NCBI RefSeq assembly: GCF_026163565.1
Contig: NZ_JAPDKN010000004.1
Location: 102,204-166,203 of the forward strand
Origin: Chryseobacterium sp. YIM B08800
GTDB taxonomy: Bacteria; Bacteroidota; Bacteroidia; Flavobacteriales; Weeksellaceae
Direction of reading: 5' to 3'
Length of the DNA: 64,000 nucleotides
This document shows, one piece after another, positions 56,272 through 63,929 of the stretch. A program made the translations under genes and the position numbers. Each line of letters starts with the position of its first letter. The stretch's first letter is position 1. The notes beneath the pieces are model-generated. The model made no database searches, was not told the DNA's origin, and saw only the letters and a list, made by a program, of their open reading frames with translations.

Positions 56272-56775
56272 TTACAATTTCGGCAAATATCTTTCCTCGA
56301 TTACATTCAAATGATGAATATTATGTCCGATAATCAATTTCCCAATAGTTTCTGCAGAGATTTGATTACCATTGGCAGTTCCTATATTATTTAAGGCTAA
56401 AGAATTCATTGTTTCCAATAAAATCTGAGAAGATTGTCTCACCAACTGATACTCCTCTAACAAAGAATCTAAGCTTCTTTCATTCGCAAAAGAGTTTTGG
56501 GCATATAATTCTTCATCGAATCCGGGTAAATTCTTTTCTTCACCTCTTGCAATAGCCAGAGTTCTGTATTGAAAAACTCTTTCCGTATCTGATAAATGAA
56601 GAAGTACTTCTTTCAGTGTCCATTTTCCTTCTGCATAAGCAAACTTTGATTGTTCTTCAGTTAAATACGAAAACAAAGAAACGGTTTTCTCACCCACAGA
56701 TTTCAGTTCCTCCAACCAGTTTTCAGATGGAATTAAATCTAAATATCGTTGAATATATTTTTGAAAATCAGTCAT
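56272..56775 (-). CDS. DinB family protein
   Basis: The 167-aa four-helix protein has the DinB_2 metal-binding pattern: LLHLSDTERVFQYR (first His) and GHNIHHLNVIEERY (second and third His). Members are often metal-dependent thiol transferases or hydrolases of unknown substrate. It ends 15 bases from the outer end of the GIY-YIG element, so before the insertion it was close to tsaC and may have shared a transcript with it. Confidence 0.9.
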   Translation of the reverse strand: MTDFQKYIQRYLDLIPSENWLEELKSVGEKTVSLFSYLTEEQSKFAYAEGKWTLKEVLLHLSDTERVFQYRTLAIARGEEKNLPGFDEELYAQNSFANERSLDSLLEEYQLVRQSSQILLETMNSLALNNIGTANGNQISAETIGKLIIGHNIHHLNVIEERYLPKL

Positions 56776-56888
56776 TTTAATATGAGTAATAAGTAATTGG
56801 TAATGAGTAATAATATAAGTGATAAATGTTAAATGATTAATGATAATTTTGATTTTACAAATATCATTTATGATTTATCAATAATCAT

Positions 56889-57335
56889 TTATAAATCTTT
56901 ATTTGTCCATTCATAGAAATTTACTTCATCGTAAATTTCAAATCCGCAACTTGGGTACAATTGATTTCCGACGTCGTTTGATTTTCCGGTTTCAAGTAAA
57001 ATTCCGGAAGCGTCGGTAGATATTGCTAATTGTTTAGCGTCTTCAATTAATTTTTTAGAAAAGCCTTTTCCTCTGTAATTTTCATTCACAAAAAGGTCAT
57101 TCAACAACCAATAACGCCTCATTCTTGTGGATGAAAATAGTGGATACAACTGAACGAAACCTGTCAATTTCCCTTCATTTTCAGCAACAAATATTTCAGA
57201 ATCTTTATTTTCTATTCTTTCTTTCAGAAACTGTTTTGCTGCAGGAATATCAGAATCTTTGTGATAAAAAATTCTATACTGATCGAATAGTTTTGATAAT
57301 TGTTCTAAATCCTGAATGGTAGCTTTTCTGGTCAT
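56889..57335 (-). CDS. GNAT family N-acetyltransferase
   Basis: The 148-aa protein (ATG at 57335; the longer frame starts at TTG) has the acetyl-CoA binding text DLFVNENYRGKGFSKKLIEDA and the C-terminal LYPSCGFEIYDEVNFYEW. The substrate is unknown. It is followed by a 113-base stretch of degenerate repeats before the DinB-like gene. Confidence 0.9.
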   Translation of the reverse strand: MTRKATIQDLEQLSKLFDQYRIFYHKDSDIPAAKQFLKERIENKDSEIFVAENEGKLTGFVQLYPLFSSTRMRRYWLLNDLFVNENYRGKGFSKKLIEDAKQLAISTDASGILLETGKSNDVGNQLYPSCGFEIYDEVNFYEWTNKDL

Positions 57336-57403
57336 ACTTCTTGATATTAAAAACTTTGTCAAAGATTTTAAACTTTGACAAAGTGAATCGTATTTATTTT
57401 AGA

Positions 57404-58543
57404 TTAAGAAAACGCTTTTTCTAAATCTGCGATAAGATCTTCTTCATCTTCAATTCCAACGCTTAAACGAACTAAATCATCAGTAATTCCTAATTCAGCA
57501 CGCTTTTCTGCAGGAATGGAAGCGTGAGTCATCAAAGCAGGGTGATTTGCCAAAGACTCTACTCCACCCAAAGATTCTGCCAAAGTGAAAACTTTCACTT
57601 TCTCTAAAAATTTAATCGCATCTTCTTTTTTCCCTGATTTGAAAGTGAAAGAAACCATTCCTCCGAAATCTTTCATCTGAGCTTTTGCCAATTCATATTG
57701 TGGATGAGATTCTAATCCAGGATAAATTACTTCGGCAACAGCAGGATGAGATTCAAGATATTTTGCAATTGCCATTCCGTTTTCAGAATGCCTTTGAACT
57801 CTTAAAGCTAAGGTTTTAATTCCTCTTAACACTAAATAAGAATCGTGAGGCCCTAAAATTCCGCCACTTGCAAACTGGATGAAATGAAGTTTCTCTCCTA
57901 ATTCAGCATCTTTAGCAATTAAAGCTCCCGCAATAACATCAGAGTGACCTCCTAAATATTTCGTCGCAGAGTGCATCACAATATCAGCTCCCAAATCGAT
58001 TGGTCTTTGTAAATATGGTGTTGCAAATGTATTATCAACTGCAACCAAAATGTCTTTTCCTTTTGCAATTTCTACAACCGCTTTGATATCCACTAATTTC
58101 ATCAATGGATTGGTTGGTGTTTCCACCCAAATCAACTTAGTTTTATCTGTGATGACATCAGCAATTTTTGAAGCATCATCAAAATTCACGAAGGTAAATT
58201 TCAACTGATATTTTTCGAAAAGTCTGGTGAACATTCTGTAAGTTCCACCGTATAAATCGTCTACAGCAACAACCTCATCACCGGGATTTAATAATTTTAA
58301 GACACAGTCGATTGCCGCCAAACCAGAACCGAAAGCCAAACCTCTCGCTCCGTTTTCTATGCTTGCCAAAGAGTCTTCTAAAGCCTGTCTTGTAGGGTTT
58401 GCTGCTCTTGAATATTCGTATCCTGAATGTACTCCCGGTGATTTTTGTGCGAAAGTAGATGTTAAAAAAACCGGAACATTTACAGAACCAGTTGCAGATT
58501 CGTGGTGTTGTCCGCCGTGTATAACTTTTGTATTGAAATTCAT
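57404..58543 (-). CDS. Cystathionine gamma-synthase/lyase family PLP enzyme
   Basis: The 379-aa protein is a Cys/Met-metabolism PLP enzyme: YSRAANPTRQALE, GSGLAAI, VDDLYGGTYR, DNTFATPYLQRP and the Schiff-base Lys in HSATKYLGGHSDV; tail ESLGGVESLANHPALMTHAS. It could act as cystathionine gamma-synthase (methionine synthesis) or gamma-lyase (cysteine synthesis); the sequence fits both and context does not decide. It is monocistronic. Confidence 0.92.
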   Translation of the reverse strand: MNFNTKVIHGGQHHESATGSVNVPVFLTSTFAQKSPGVHSGYEYSRAANPTRQALEDSLASIENGARGLAFGSGLAAIDCVLKLLNPGDEVVAVDDLYGGTYRMFTRLFEKYQLKFTFVNFDDASKIADVITDKTKLIWVETPTNPLMKLVDIKAVVEIAKGKDILVAVDNTFATPYLQRPIDLGADIVMHSATKYLGGHSDVIAGALIAKDAELGEKLHFIQFASGGILGPHDSYLVLRGIKTLALRVQRHSENGMAIAKYLESHPAVAEVIYPGLESHPQYELAKAQMKDFGGMVSFTFKSGKKEDAIKFLEKVKVFTLAESLGGVESLANHPALMTHASIPAEKRAELGITDDLVRLSVGIEDEEDLIADLEKAFS

Positions 58544-58603
58544 TTCTAAGTATTTTTTGAAAGAAACTTCAAAGTTAGTAAATATACCTTACCAAGGCAA
58601 AGA

Positions 58604-58635
58604 TAAAGCGGAAAGGCAATTGCCTTTCCGCTTTA
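58604..58635 (-). terminator. Perfect 32-bp palindrome after the T9SS cargo gene
   Basis: TAAAGCGGAAAGGCAA is followed at once by its reverse complement, with no loop bases. It lies 17 bases after the stop at 58653, so termination is the likely role, although the T run is short. Confidence 0.65.
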
Positions 58636-58652
58636 AATTATTCTAAAAATTG

Positions 58653-59420
58653 TTATTTTTTAATAATCTTATAAGAATTCCCTTCTTCTTTTGTTCCGAC
58701 ATTCACTATATAAACACCAGGAATTAAATGGGAAACATTAATTTTTCCTTCTCCAGATACGGTTTCTCTTATTACAACTTTACCATTCATATCAATTATG
58801 GCTACATTTGTTTTCTCTTTCAAATTAGAAATGTTAAGAACATCTTTAACAGGGTTCGGATAAACATTCGAAGAGGTTTTAAGCTCATTTTCATCTACAG
58901 ATAGAGAAGAAGGTGTTACGGTAAAATTGGTTACTGAAAAATTTAAATTATTAGGCGATGCCCAAATTCCTACTGCAATATAGACAGTTTGATTGGCTCC
59001 TAAATTACTTGTCGTTAAAGTCGCTGTACCTGCTTGTGCATTATATTTCCATGCGACACAACCGTCAATAGAAGTTCCGTTGCAACTTGTAAACATTGCA
59101 ACTCCTTGATATGGAGTATGAGTTTGAATTGTAATAGAAATTGATTCACCAGCAACACTTCCCGATGTGTAAGAAAAGAGATAATCTCCGCCAGTAGAAG
59201 TAAATACACTTCCATAATATTGTCCTCCACTTGTTGTAAGACATTGGCTGCTAAAGCTGGTTACCCAAGATTCCGGAGCTGTACCGGTTCCGGCTGTTGT
59301 AATGTTAGCTTCAGTAAATCCATTTGTGATAGGACGAGCATTTGCACAGCTTCCAAATTGAGCCTTCATGAATCCTGAGCACAAAAAAGCCATAATTGTT
59401 AAAAAGTAAAGTTTTTTCAT
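58653..59420 (-). CDS. Secreted T9SS type A cargo protein
   Basis: The 255-aa protein has a signal peptide ending FMKAQ, a beta-rich middle part of unknown type (SCANARPITNGFTEANIT, YYGSVFTSTGGDYLFSYTSG) and a T9SS type A sorting domain from about 183 (SNVYPNPVKDVLNISNL to YKIIKK). It should be secreted or surface-attached by the type IX system. gldC and gldB, whose products support that system, lie just upstream. Confidence 0.85.
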   Translation of the reverse strand: MKKLYFLTIMAFLCSGFMKAQFGSCANARPITNGFTEANITTAGTGTAPESWVTSFSSQCLTTSGGQYYGSVFTSTGGDYLFSYTSGSVAGESISITIQTHTPYQGVAMFTSCNGTSIDGCVAWKYNAQAGTATLTTSNLGANQTVYIAVGIWASPNNLNFSVTNFTVTPSSLSVDENELKTSSNVYPNPVKDVLNISNLKEKTNVAIIDMNGKVVIRETVSGEGKINVSHLIPGVYIVNVGTKEEGNSYKIIKK

Positions 59421-59523
59421 TTTTTAAAAATTTAAGTTAGACTTAAAATTAATAAAAAAATATTGATAACCAAACAATTATCCTTTTTAGCAATTATGGC
59501 TTATTAGAACTAAATGTCAATAT

Positions 59524-59850
59524 TTACATTTTTATTGCCGATTTTATTGCAAATTCTTCTGCAATCTGCTCAATCCATTCTGCAACATCATCTTCGCCAG
59601 TTGCTCTCTGATAGGTATTTCCCATAGAAACAAAAATCTGGTGCATAAACATTTTCATTTGGTCAACCGGCATTTCTTTGGTCCAAAGATCTATCCTTAA
59701 AGCTTCTGATGCTTTTTCGTCCCAAACGGAGATCATTACGGCTTTTGTTTCTTCTTTTTCTACGCCTCCATCCTGAGCATTCCAAGTCATTTTTTCCGGA
59801 ATGTGGTTTTCATCCAACTCTACATCTATCGTTATTTGGGTCTTTCTCAT
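59524..59850 (-). CDS. gldC: Gliding motility protein GldC
   Basis: The 108-aa protein matches GldC along its whole length: TQITIDVELDENHIPEKMTW, ISVWDEKASEALRIDLWTK and FMHQIFVSMGNTYQRATGED. GldC is a small cytoplasmic partner that helps GldB in gliding and type IX secretion; it is often present in non-gliding relatives. gldB lies upstream on the same strand, separated by a 25-bp inverted repeat. Confidence 0.94.
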   Translation of the reverse strand: MRKTQITIDVELDENHIPEKMTWNAQDGGVEKEETKAVMISVWDEKASEALRIDLWTKEMPVDQMKMFMHQIFVSMGNTYQRATGEDDVAEWIEQIAEEFAIKSAIKM

Positions 59851-59886
59851 TTTTTCTATTTTTCTAATATGTTTTAATTAGTTGTT

Positions 59887-59960
59887 AGTTATTGGTAATT
59901 AGTTGTTAGTTGATGAAAATGAAATTTTGTAATAAAACTAACAACTAATAACCAATAACT
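59887..59960. repeat. 25-bp inverted repeat built from degenerate AGTT units, between gldB and gldC
   Basis: Arms 59887-59911 and 59936-59960 match at 24 of 25 positions, separated by 24 bases. Each arm is itself made of TTAGTTGTTAGTT-like short repeats. It begins four bases after the gldB stop. It could attenuate transcription into gldC. Confidence 0.75.
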
Positions 59961-59964
59961 ATAT

Positions 59965-60951
59965 CTACTCTTCTAATTTTGGTTTATATCCTGCCTTATT
60001 AAAAACTTCCGTGGCATCCATTTTAAGGAAATCAACCAGTTTTGTTTCAGGGTTTTTCTTTAAATATTCTTTACAAATCTGCCATCCGATGTAGACTCCA
60101 ACCATTGGCGAAGATTCATTGTCAATTTCAGTATAAAATTTTGAAAACGGTCCCGGATTGATAAAACGGTCTACCAAACGGTGATCGTCTCCAAAGATCA
60201 AATTATTTTCAACAAAATAATTATAGATATTCGCTTCATTGGCTACAGACCAATCGTATTGTTTTTTATCGTAATCCATTTTTAGATAATCCGGAGTTTC
60301 GGGTAAAAAAGCATCCTGAAGCAACATTATTTTTCCGTTATAGACCAAAAGGTCAATAAATTTTTGATGATCAGGTGAAAAAGGAACAACCTGTTCTGCA
60401 AATATTCTTGAAACTTTAGGAACAATGTTATTCGGATTCATTGATTTTTGAAAATAACCTTCCAATCCTTTATAGTTAGGATTATTATTTCCCATAAAAC
60501 CGCTTACATCAATAAACAGAAAATTGGTTTTATCATCAAAAAATATAGGATCCTGAATCATCTGTAATGTTGATGAAAACAGATAAACTTTCGGTGTTTT
60601 AAACTCTGGAAAATAATATTTGATGTGTGAAAACAAATCCTGAAGATCTTTCTGAAGCTTTGCCTGATCAATTTTTGAAATTGCTTCCTTATAAATTTTC
60701 ACTTCATCAGGATTCACTCTGTTTTTAGCAAAATCTGCATCAGAAACCGTTCCCTGAAACCAAGGAAATTTAGCTTTAAACTGATCCAAAGGAATGTTTA
60801 CATCGTAAAATTCTTTTGAAATATCAGTAACCTCTACCTTTTCGGCAGGATTTTTTATTTCTACTTTCCAATCAGTTTCCTGCTCTTTTTTACAAGAGTT
60901 TAAACTTAAAACTAAAAGGCATGAAAGTGCTGCAATTCTAAAAATCTTCAT
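59965..60951 (-). CDS. gldB: Gliding motility lipoprotein GldB
   Basis: The 328-aa protein (ATG at 60951; the longer frame adds 22 residues with no signal character) starts with a lipoprotein signal ending LSLNSC, Cys20. The body matches GldB: PLDQFKAKFPWFQGTVSD, VYLFSSTLQMIQDPIFFDD, GYFQKSMNPNNIVPKV and VGVYIGWQICKEYL. GldB is a membrane lipoprotein needed for gliding and T9SS function in Flavobacterium. nadE lies nearby on the other strand, a neighbourhood typical for flavobacteria. Confidence 0.94.
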   Translation of the reverse strand: MKIFRIAALSCLLVLSLNSCKKEQETDWKVEIKNPAEKVEVTDISKEFYDVNIPLDQFKAKFPWFQGTVSDADFAKNRVNPDEVKIYKEAISKIDQAKLQKDLQDLFSHIKYYFPEFKTPKVYLFSSTLQMIQDPIFFDDKTNFLFIDVSGFMGNNNPNYKGLEGYFQKSMNPNNIVPKVSRIFAEQVVPFSPDHQKFIDLLVYNGKIMLLQDAFLPETPDYLKMDYDKKQYDWSVANEANIYNYFVENNLIFGDDHRLVDRFINPGPFSKFYTEIDNESSPMVGVYIGWQICKEYLKKNPETKLVDFLKMDATEVFNKAGYKPKLEE

Positions 60952-61003
60952 TATTTTTACATGAAATTTAAGTTTACAAAAATAATGAATTAAACACAAT
61001 TTA

Positions 61004-61642
61004 ATGATGAAATGCAAAATAATTACTTTCCTTTTTATGATTGCAGCAATTCCTTTTTTTAGTTCTCAAAATCTTGTTTTTAAGGATAAGAATTTAGAAA
61101 AAGTAGTTGTAGAAAGTTTTGATTTAAATAAAGATGGTTTCATTAATAAATTGGAAGCAGAAAAAGTAGAAAATCTTTTCGTAGCGGGAAAAGGCGTTAC
61201 AATGACAGATGATTTGGCATATTTTAAAAATATAAAAATGATTGTGCTTGATGATAATTTGATTTCACATATTTCTCTTAAAAACTTAAATCAGCTTGGT
61301 CTTTTTTCTTGTACACACTGTAAAATATCGACCTTTACAGCAGAAAATCTTGATGCTTTAACCTCTCTTTATCTTGACAATAATCAAATTACCAATATTT
61401 CGCTGAAATCTACATCAAGAATTGACCAATTAACTATATCTTTAAATAAATTAAAGGCTATTGATGTAAGTGGTCTTAAAAATTTAAGGAAATTAAATAT
61501 TGAACATAACCAAATTCAGCATCTTGATATCTCTAAAAATCTGACCTTACAAACTTTGAATGTTATAGGAAATCCTCTGAAAGAAACAGACATCAAAAAA
61601 AGCACAAAAAATGTAACAATTTTCGGATTTGAAAAAAATTAA
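61004..61642 (+). CDS. Exported leucine-rich-repeat protein with EF-hand-like loop
   Basis: The 212-aa protein has a signal peptide (ending FFSSQ), an EF-hand-like DLNKDGFINKLEAE at about 40-53, then leucine-rich repeats of the 21-residue type (SLYLDNNQITNISLKS, QLTISLNKLKAIDVSGL, KLNIEHNQIQHLDISKN). No T9SS sorting domain is present. It is divergent from gldB and starts a possible run with an acetyltransferase gene 3 bases downstream. Confidence 0.85.
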   Translation: MMKCKIITFLFMIAAIPFFSSQNLVFKDKNLEKVVVESFDLNKDGFINKLEAEKVENLFVAGKGVTMTDDLAYFKNIKMIVLDDNLISHISLKNLNQLGLFSCTHCKISTFTAENLDALTSLYLDNNQITNISLKSTSRIDQLTISLNKLKAIDVSGLKNLRKLNIEHNQIQHLDISKNLTLQTLNVIGNPLKETDIKKSTKNVTIFGFEKN

Positions 61643-61645
61643 AAC

Positions 61646-62173
61646 ATGCAACTAGAAACCAAAAGACTGATTTTAAGAAAATTGGAAGAAGCAGATTATG
61701 AACGTCTGTTTCTCCTCGATTCTAATGCGGAAGTCATGAAATATATTGGAATGCCTACTCTTTCTAAAGTAGAAGAATCGAAAGAAGTGGTGAAAATGAT
61801 CATGCAGCAATATGAAGATAATGGCGTGGGAAGACTTGCCGTAATCGAAAAGGAAAGCGAACTTCTTATCGGCTGGAGCGGACTAAAACTAAACACTTCC
61901 GAAGTAAACGGACATAAAAATTTCTATGAGCTCGGTTACCGTTTTTTACCTGAAATATGGGGAAAAGGGTATGCTACAGAATCTGGAAAAGCATCTTTGG
62001 AGTATGGTTTTAATGATTTAAAAGCTGAAATCATTTATGCATACGCTCATTGTGAAAATCTGGCTTCCAATCACATTTTAACAAAACTCGGGTTTGAAAA
62101 AACCGATGAATTTACCGAACCGGACGGAATTTGTTTTTGGTACGAACTTAAAAAAGAAAATTTTAAACAATAA
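61646..62173 (+). CDS. GNAT family N-acetyltransferase (RimJ/RimL type)
   Basis: The 175-aa protein has LETKRLILRKLEEADYERLF at the start, ELGYRFLPEIWGKGYATES as the acetyl-CoA loop and CENLASNHILTKLGFEKTDE near the end, the pattern of ribosomal-protein-type acetyltransferases. The substrate is unknown. It lies 3 bases after the LRR gene and 9 bases before nadE, so all three are probably co-transcribed. Confidence 0.92.
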   Translation: MQLETKRLILRKLEEADYERLFLLDSNAEVMKYIGMPTLSKVEESKEVVKMIMQQYEDNGVGRLAVIEKESELLIGWSGLKLNTSEVNGHKNFYELGYRFLPEIWGKGYATESGKASLEYGFNDLKAEIIYAYAHCENLASNHILTKLGFEKTDEFTEPDGICFWYELKKENFKQ

Positions 62174-62182
62174 AAATATACA

Positions 62183-62974
62183 ATGCAGACACAAAAAGTA
62201 ATCAATCATATCGTACAATGGCTGAAAGATTATGCCGAAAAATCAGGAGTTAAAGGTTATGTAATCGGAGTTTCGGGCGGCGTAGATTCTGGAGTTGTTT
62301 CTACTTTAGCAGCAATGACAGGTTTGAAAACTTTGTTGATAGAAATGCCGATCCGTCAAAAAGAAGATCAGGTAAACCGCGCTTGGGAACACATGAATGA
62401 TCTTAAATCTAAATTCCAGAATGTTGAAGCAATGTCAGTGAATCTTACTCCGGCTTTTGAGGAATTGTACAAAACTTTTGATGTACATGATGATGAGTTT
62501 CCGAACGAAAAACTGGCTTTTGCAAACACAAGATCACGTTTGAGAATGCTTACTCTTTATTATTATGGACAAATCAATGGTCTTTTAGTTTGTGGAACAG
62601 GAAATAAAGTAGAAGATTTTGGAATTGGTTTTTACACCAAGTATGGTGACGGAGGCGTTGATGTCTCTCCTATTGCAGATCTTTATAAAACCGAAGTTTA
62701 TGAATTGGCAAAAGCTTTAGATCTTGTAAAAAATATTCAGGAAGCAATCCCTACAGACGGACTTTGGGATGCGGAAAGAACCGACGAAATGCAAATTGGA
62801 GCAACCTATCCTGAGCTTGAAAAAATTCAGAAAGAATGGGGAACGAAAACCGAAGCCGATTACAGGGGAAGAGATTTAGAAGTTTTTAAAATTTTCAGCA
62901 GAATGAATAAAGCTGCTCAACATAAAATCAACCCAATTCCTGTTTGTGATATTAATGAGGAATGGAGAAGCTAA
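62183..62974 (+). CDS. nadE: Ammonia-dependent NAD+ synthetase
   Basis: The 263-aa protein has the N-type ATP pyrophosphatase loop GVSGGVDSGVVSTL, then NTRSRLRMLTLYYYG, GTGNKVEDFGIGFYTKYGDG and ISPIADLYKTEVY-like VSPIADLYKTEVYELA. It amidates deamido-NAD with ammonia in the last step of NAD synthesis. No glutaminase domain is fused. Neighbourhood with gldB/gldC is usual in flavobacteria. Confidence 0.95.
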   Translation: MQTQKVINHIVQWLKDYAEKSGVKGYVIGVSGGVDSGVVSTLAAMTGLKTLLIEMPIRQKEDQVNRAWEHMNDLKSKFQNVEAMSVNLTPAFEELYKTFDVHDDEFPNEKLAFANTRSRLRMLTLYYYGQINGLLVCGTGNKVEDFGIGFYTKYGDGGVDVSPIADLYKTEVYELAKALDLVKNIQEAIPTDGLWDAERTDEMQIGATYPELEKIQKEWGTKTEADYRGRDLEVFKIFSRMNKAAQHKINPIPVCDINEEWRS

Positions 62975-62985
62975 TTAATGTAACA

Positions 62986-63048
62986 ATCTATCAATGTAAC
63001 AGTTTACCAATTAATTGTTACATTGATACACTGATAAACTGGTAAATT
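62986..63048. repeat. Interleaved inverted repeats between nadE and the RNase gene
   Basis: TCAATGTAACA (62991-63001) pairs with TGTTACATTGA (63017-63027), and CAGTTTACCAATT pairs with the AAACTGGTAAATTG text near 63036. The arms consist of degenerate AATGTAACA and ACTGGTAAA repeats. It may terminate nadE transcription; the RNase gene starts right after it. Confidence 0.65.
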
Positions 63049-63055
63049 GAATGAT

Positions 63056-63550
63056 ATGAATCCTAAAATCCGTTCGCTTTTCTTTGCCTGTCTCGGACTT
63101 CTTTTTGGAATGTCTGTGATGTTTGTTTATAATAATTTTATTGCTGAGAAAAAAAAATCTCCTGAGAATATTTCAAAAACATTCAGTGGTACTGAAAATC
63201 TTGAAAACTTACAAAATGCAAGTGAAATCACCCTACTTACCGAATCAAAATCAATTATTGATTATGTAAAAAGAAATCATAAACTTCCCAAGTATTACAT
63301 CACAAAAAGTGAAGCCAAAAAACTGGGCTGGAATCCGTCACACGCAAATCTTTGTGAAGTTTTATCAGGAAAAGCCATTGGCGGAGATTACTTTGGAAAC
63401 CGTGAAGGTAAACTTCCGAAAGGTGAAAAATATTTTGAAGCCGATGTAAATTACATCTGTGGAAACAGAAACAGTCAGCGAATTATTTTTACTGAAAACG
63501 GTGAAGTTTATTTAACTAAAGATCATTATAAAAGTTTTGAGAAGAAATAA
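63056..63550 (+). CDS. Barnase-type ribonuclease with N-terminal membrane anchor/signal
   Basis: The 164-aa protein (ATG at 63056; a TTG three codons earlier) has a hydrophobic segment at about 7-28, a linker, then a barnase domain from about 62: KLPKYYITKSEAKKLGW, KAIGGDYFGNREGKLP and YFEADVNYICGNRNSQRI. The catalytic residues of barnase (Glu73, Arg83, Arg87, His102) map to Glu128, Arg138, Arg142 and His157 with identical spacing. It should be a guanyl-preferring RNase that is exported or anchored. The barstar gene downstream protects the producer. Confidence 0.93.
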   Translation: MNPKIRSLFFACLGLLFGMSVMFVYNNFIAEKKKSPENISKTFSGTENLENLQNASEITLLTESKSIIDYVKRNHKLPKYYITKSEAKKLGWNPSHANLCEVLSGKAIGGDYFGNREGKLPKGEKYFEADVNYICGNRNSQRIIFTENGEVYLTKDHYKSFEKK

Positions 63551-63557
63551 TTCGTCA

Positions 63558-63585
63558 TTGTAATCACAGAAAACCCATACCTTTG
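63558..63585 (+). promoter_or_regulatory. Promoter of the barstar gene
   Basis: TTG (63558-63560), 17 bases, then TACCTTTG (63578-63585): a perfect match to the Bacteroidota TTG-N17-TAnnTTTG form, inside the 57-base gap before the inhibitor gene. The transcript would start near 63592. Confidence 0.75.
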
Positions 63586-63607
63586 CAAAGTAAAATTTGA
63601 ATAAACT

Positions 63608-63913
63608 ATGAGCACAATATACATCGACTTTACAGAAATCGGAGATTACGAAGATTTTTATACTCAGCTTAAAGAAAAGATAAAACTTCCTGAACATTTC
63701 GGAGATAATCTGGATGCGCTTTCAGATGTAATTTCTGGTGAATTGGAAATGCCGCTTCACTTAGAATTTGTTAATTTGAGCGTTGACCAACTTGAACTGT
63801 TTGAAGACCTTTTGATCACTTTGGAAGATACAGAAGATGAAGTTGAAGATTTCACTTTCACTTATTTTCTTGAACAATATGAAGATGAGGACGAGGAAAT
63901 TGATGAGCAATAA
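63608..63913 (+). CDS. Barstar family ribonuclease inhibitor
   Basis: The 101-aa acidic protein matches barstar: KLPEHFGDNLDALSDVISG corresponds to barstar residues 26-44, with Asp36 and Asp40 in the places of Asp35 and Asp39, which contact barnase. Trp38 is replaced by Ser and Tyr29 by His. The end is extended by a very acidic tail (EDEDEEIDEQ). It should bind and block the RNase encoded 57 bases upstream in the cytoplasm. It has its own promoter. Confidence 0.92.
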   Translation: MSTIYIDFTEIGDYEDFYTQLKEKIKLPEHFGDNLDALSDVISGELEMPLHLEFVNLSVDQLELFEDLLITLEDTEDEVEDFTFTYFLEQYEDEDEEIDEQ

Positions 63914-63929
63914 AATTTAAAAAAAATAA

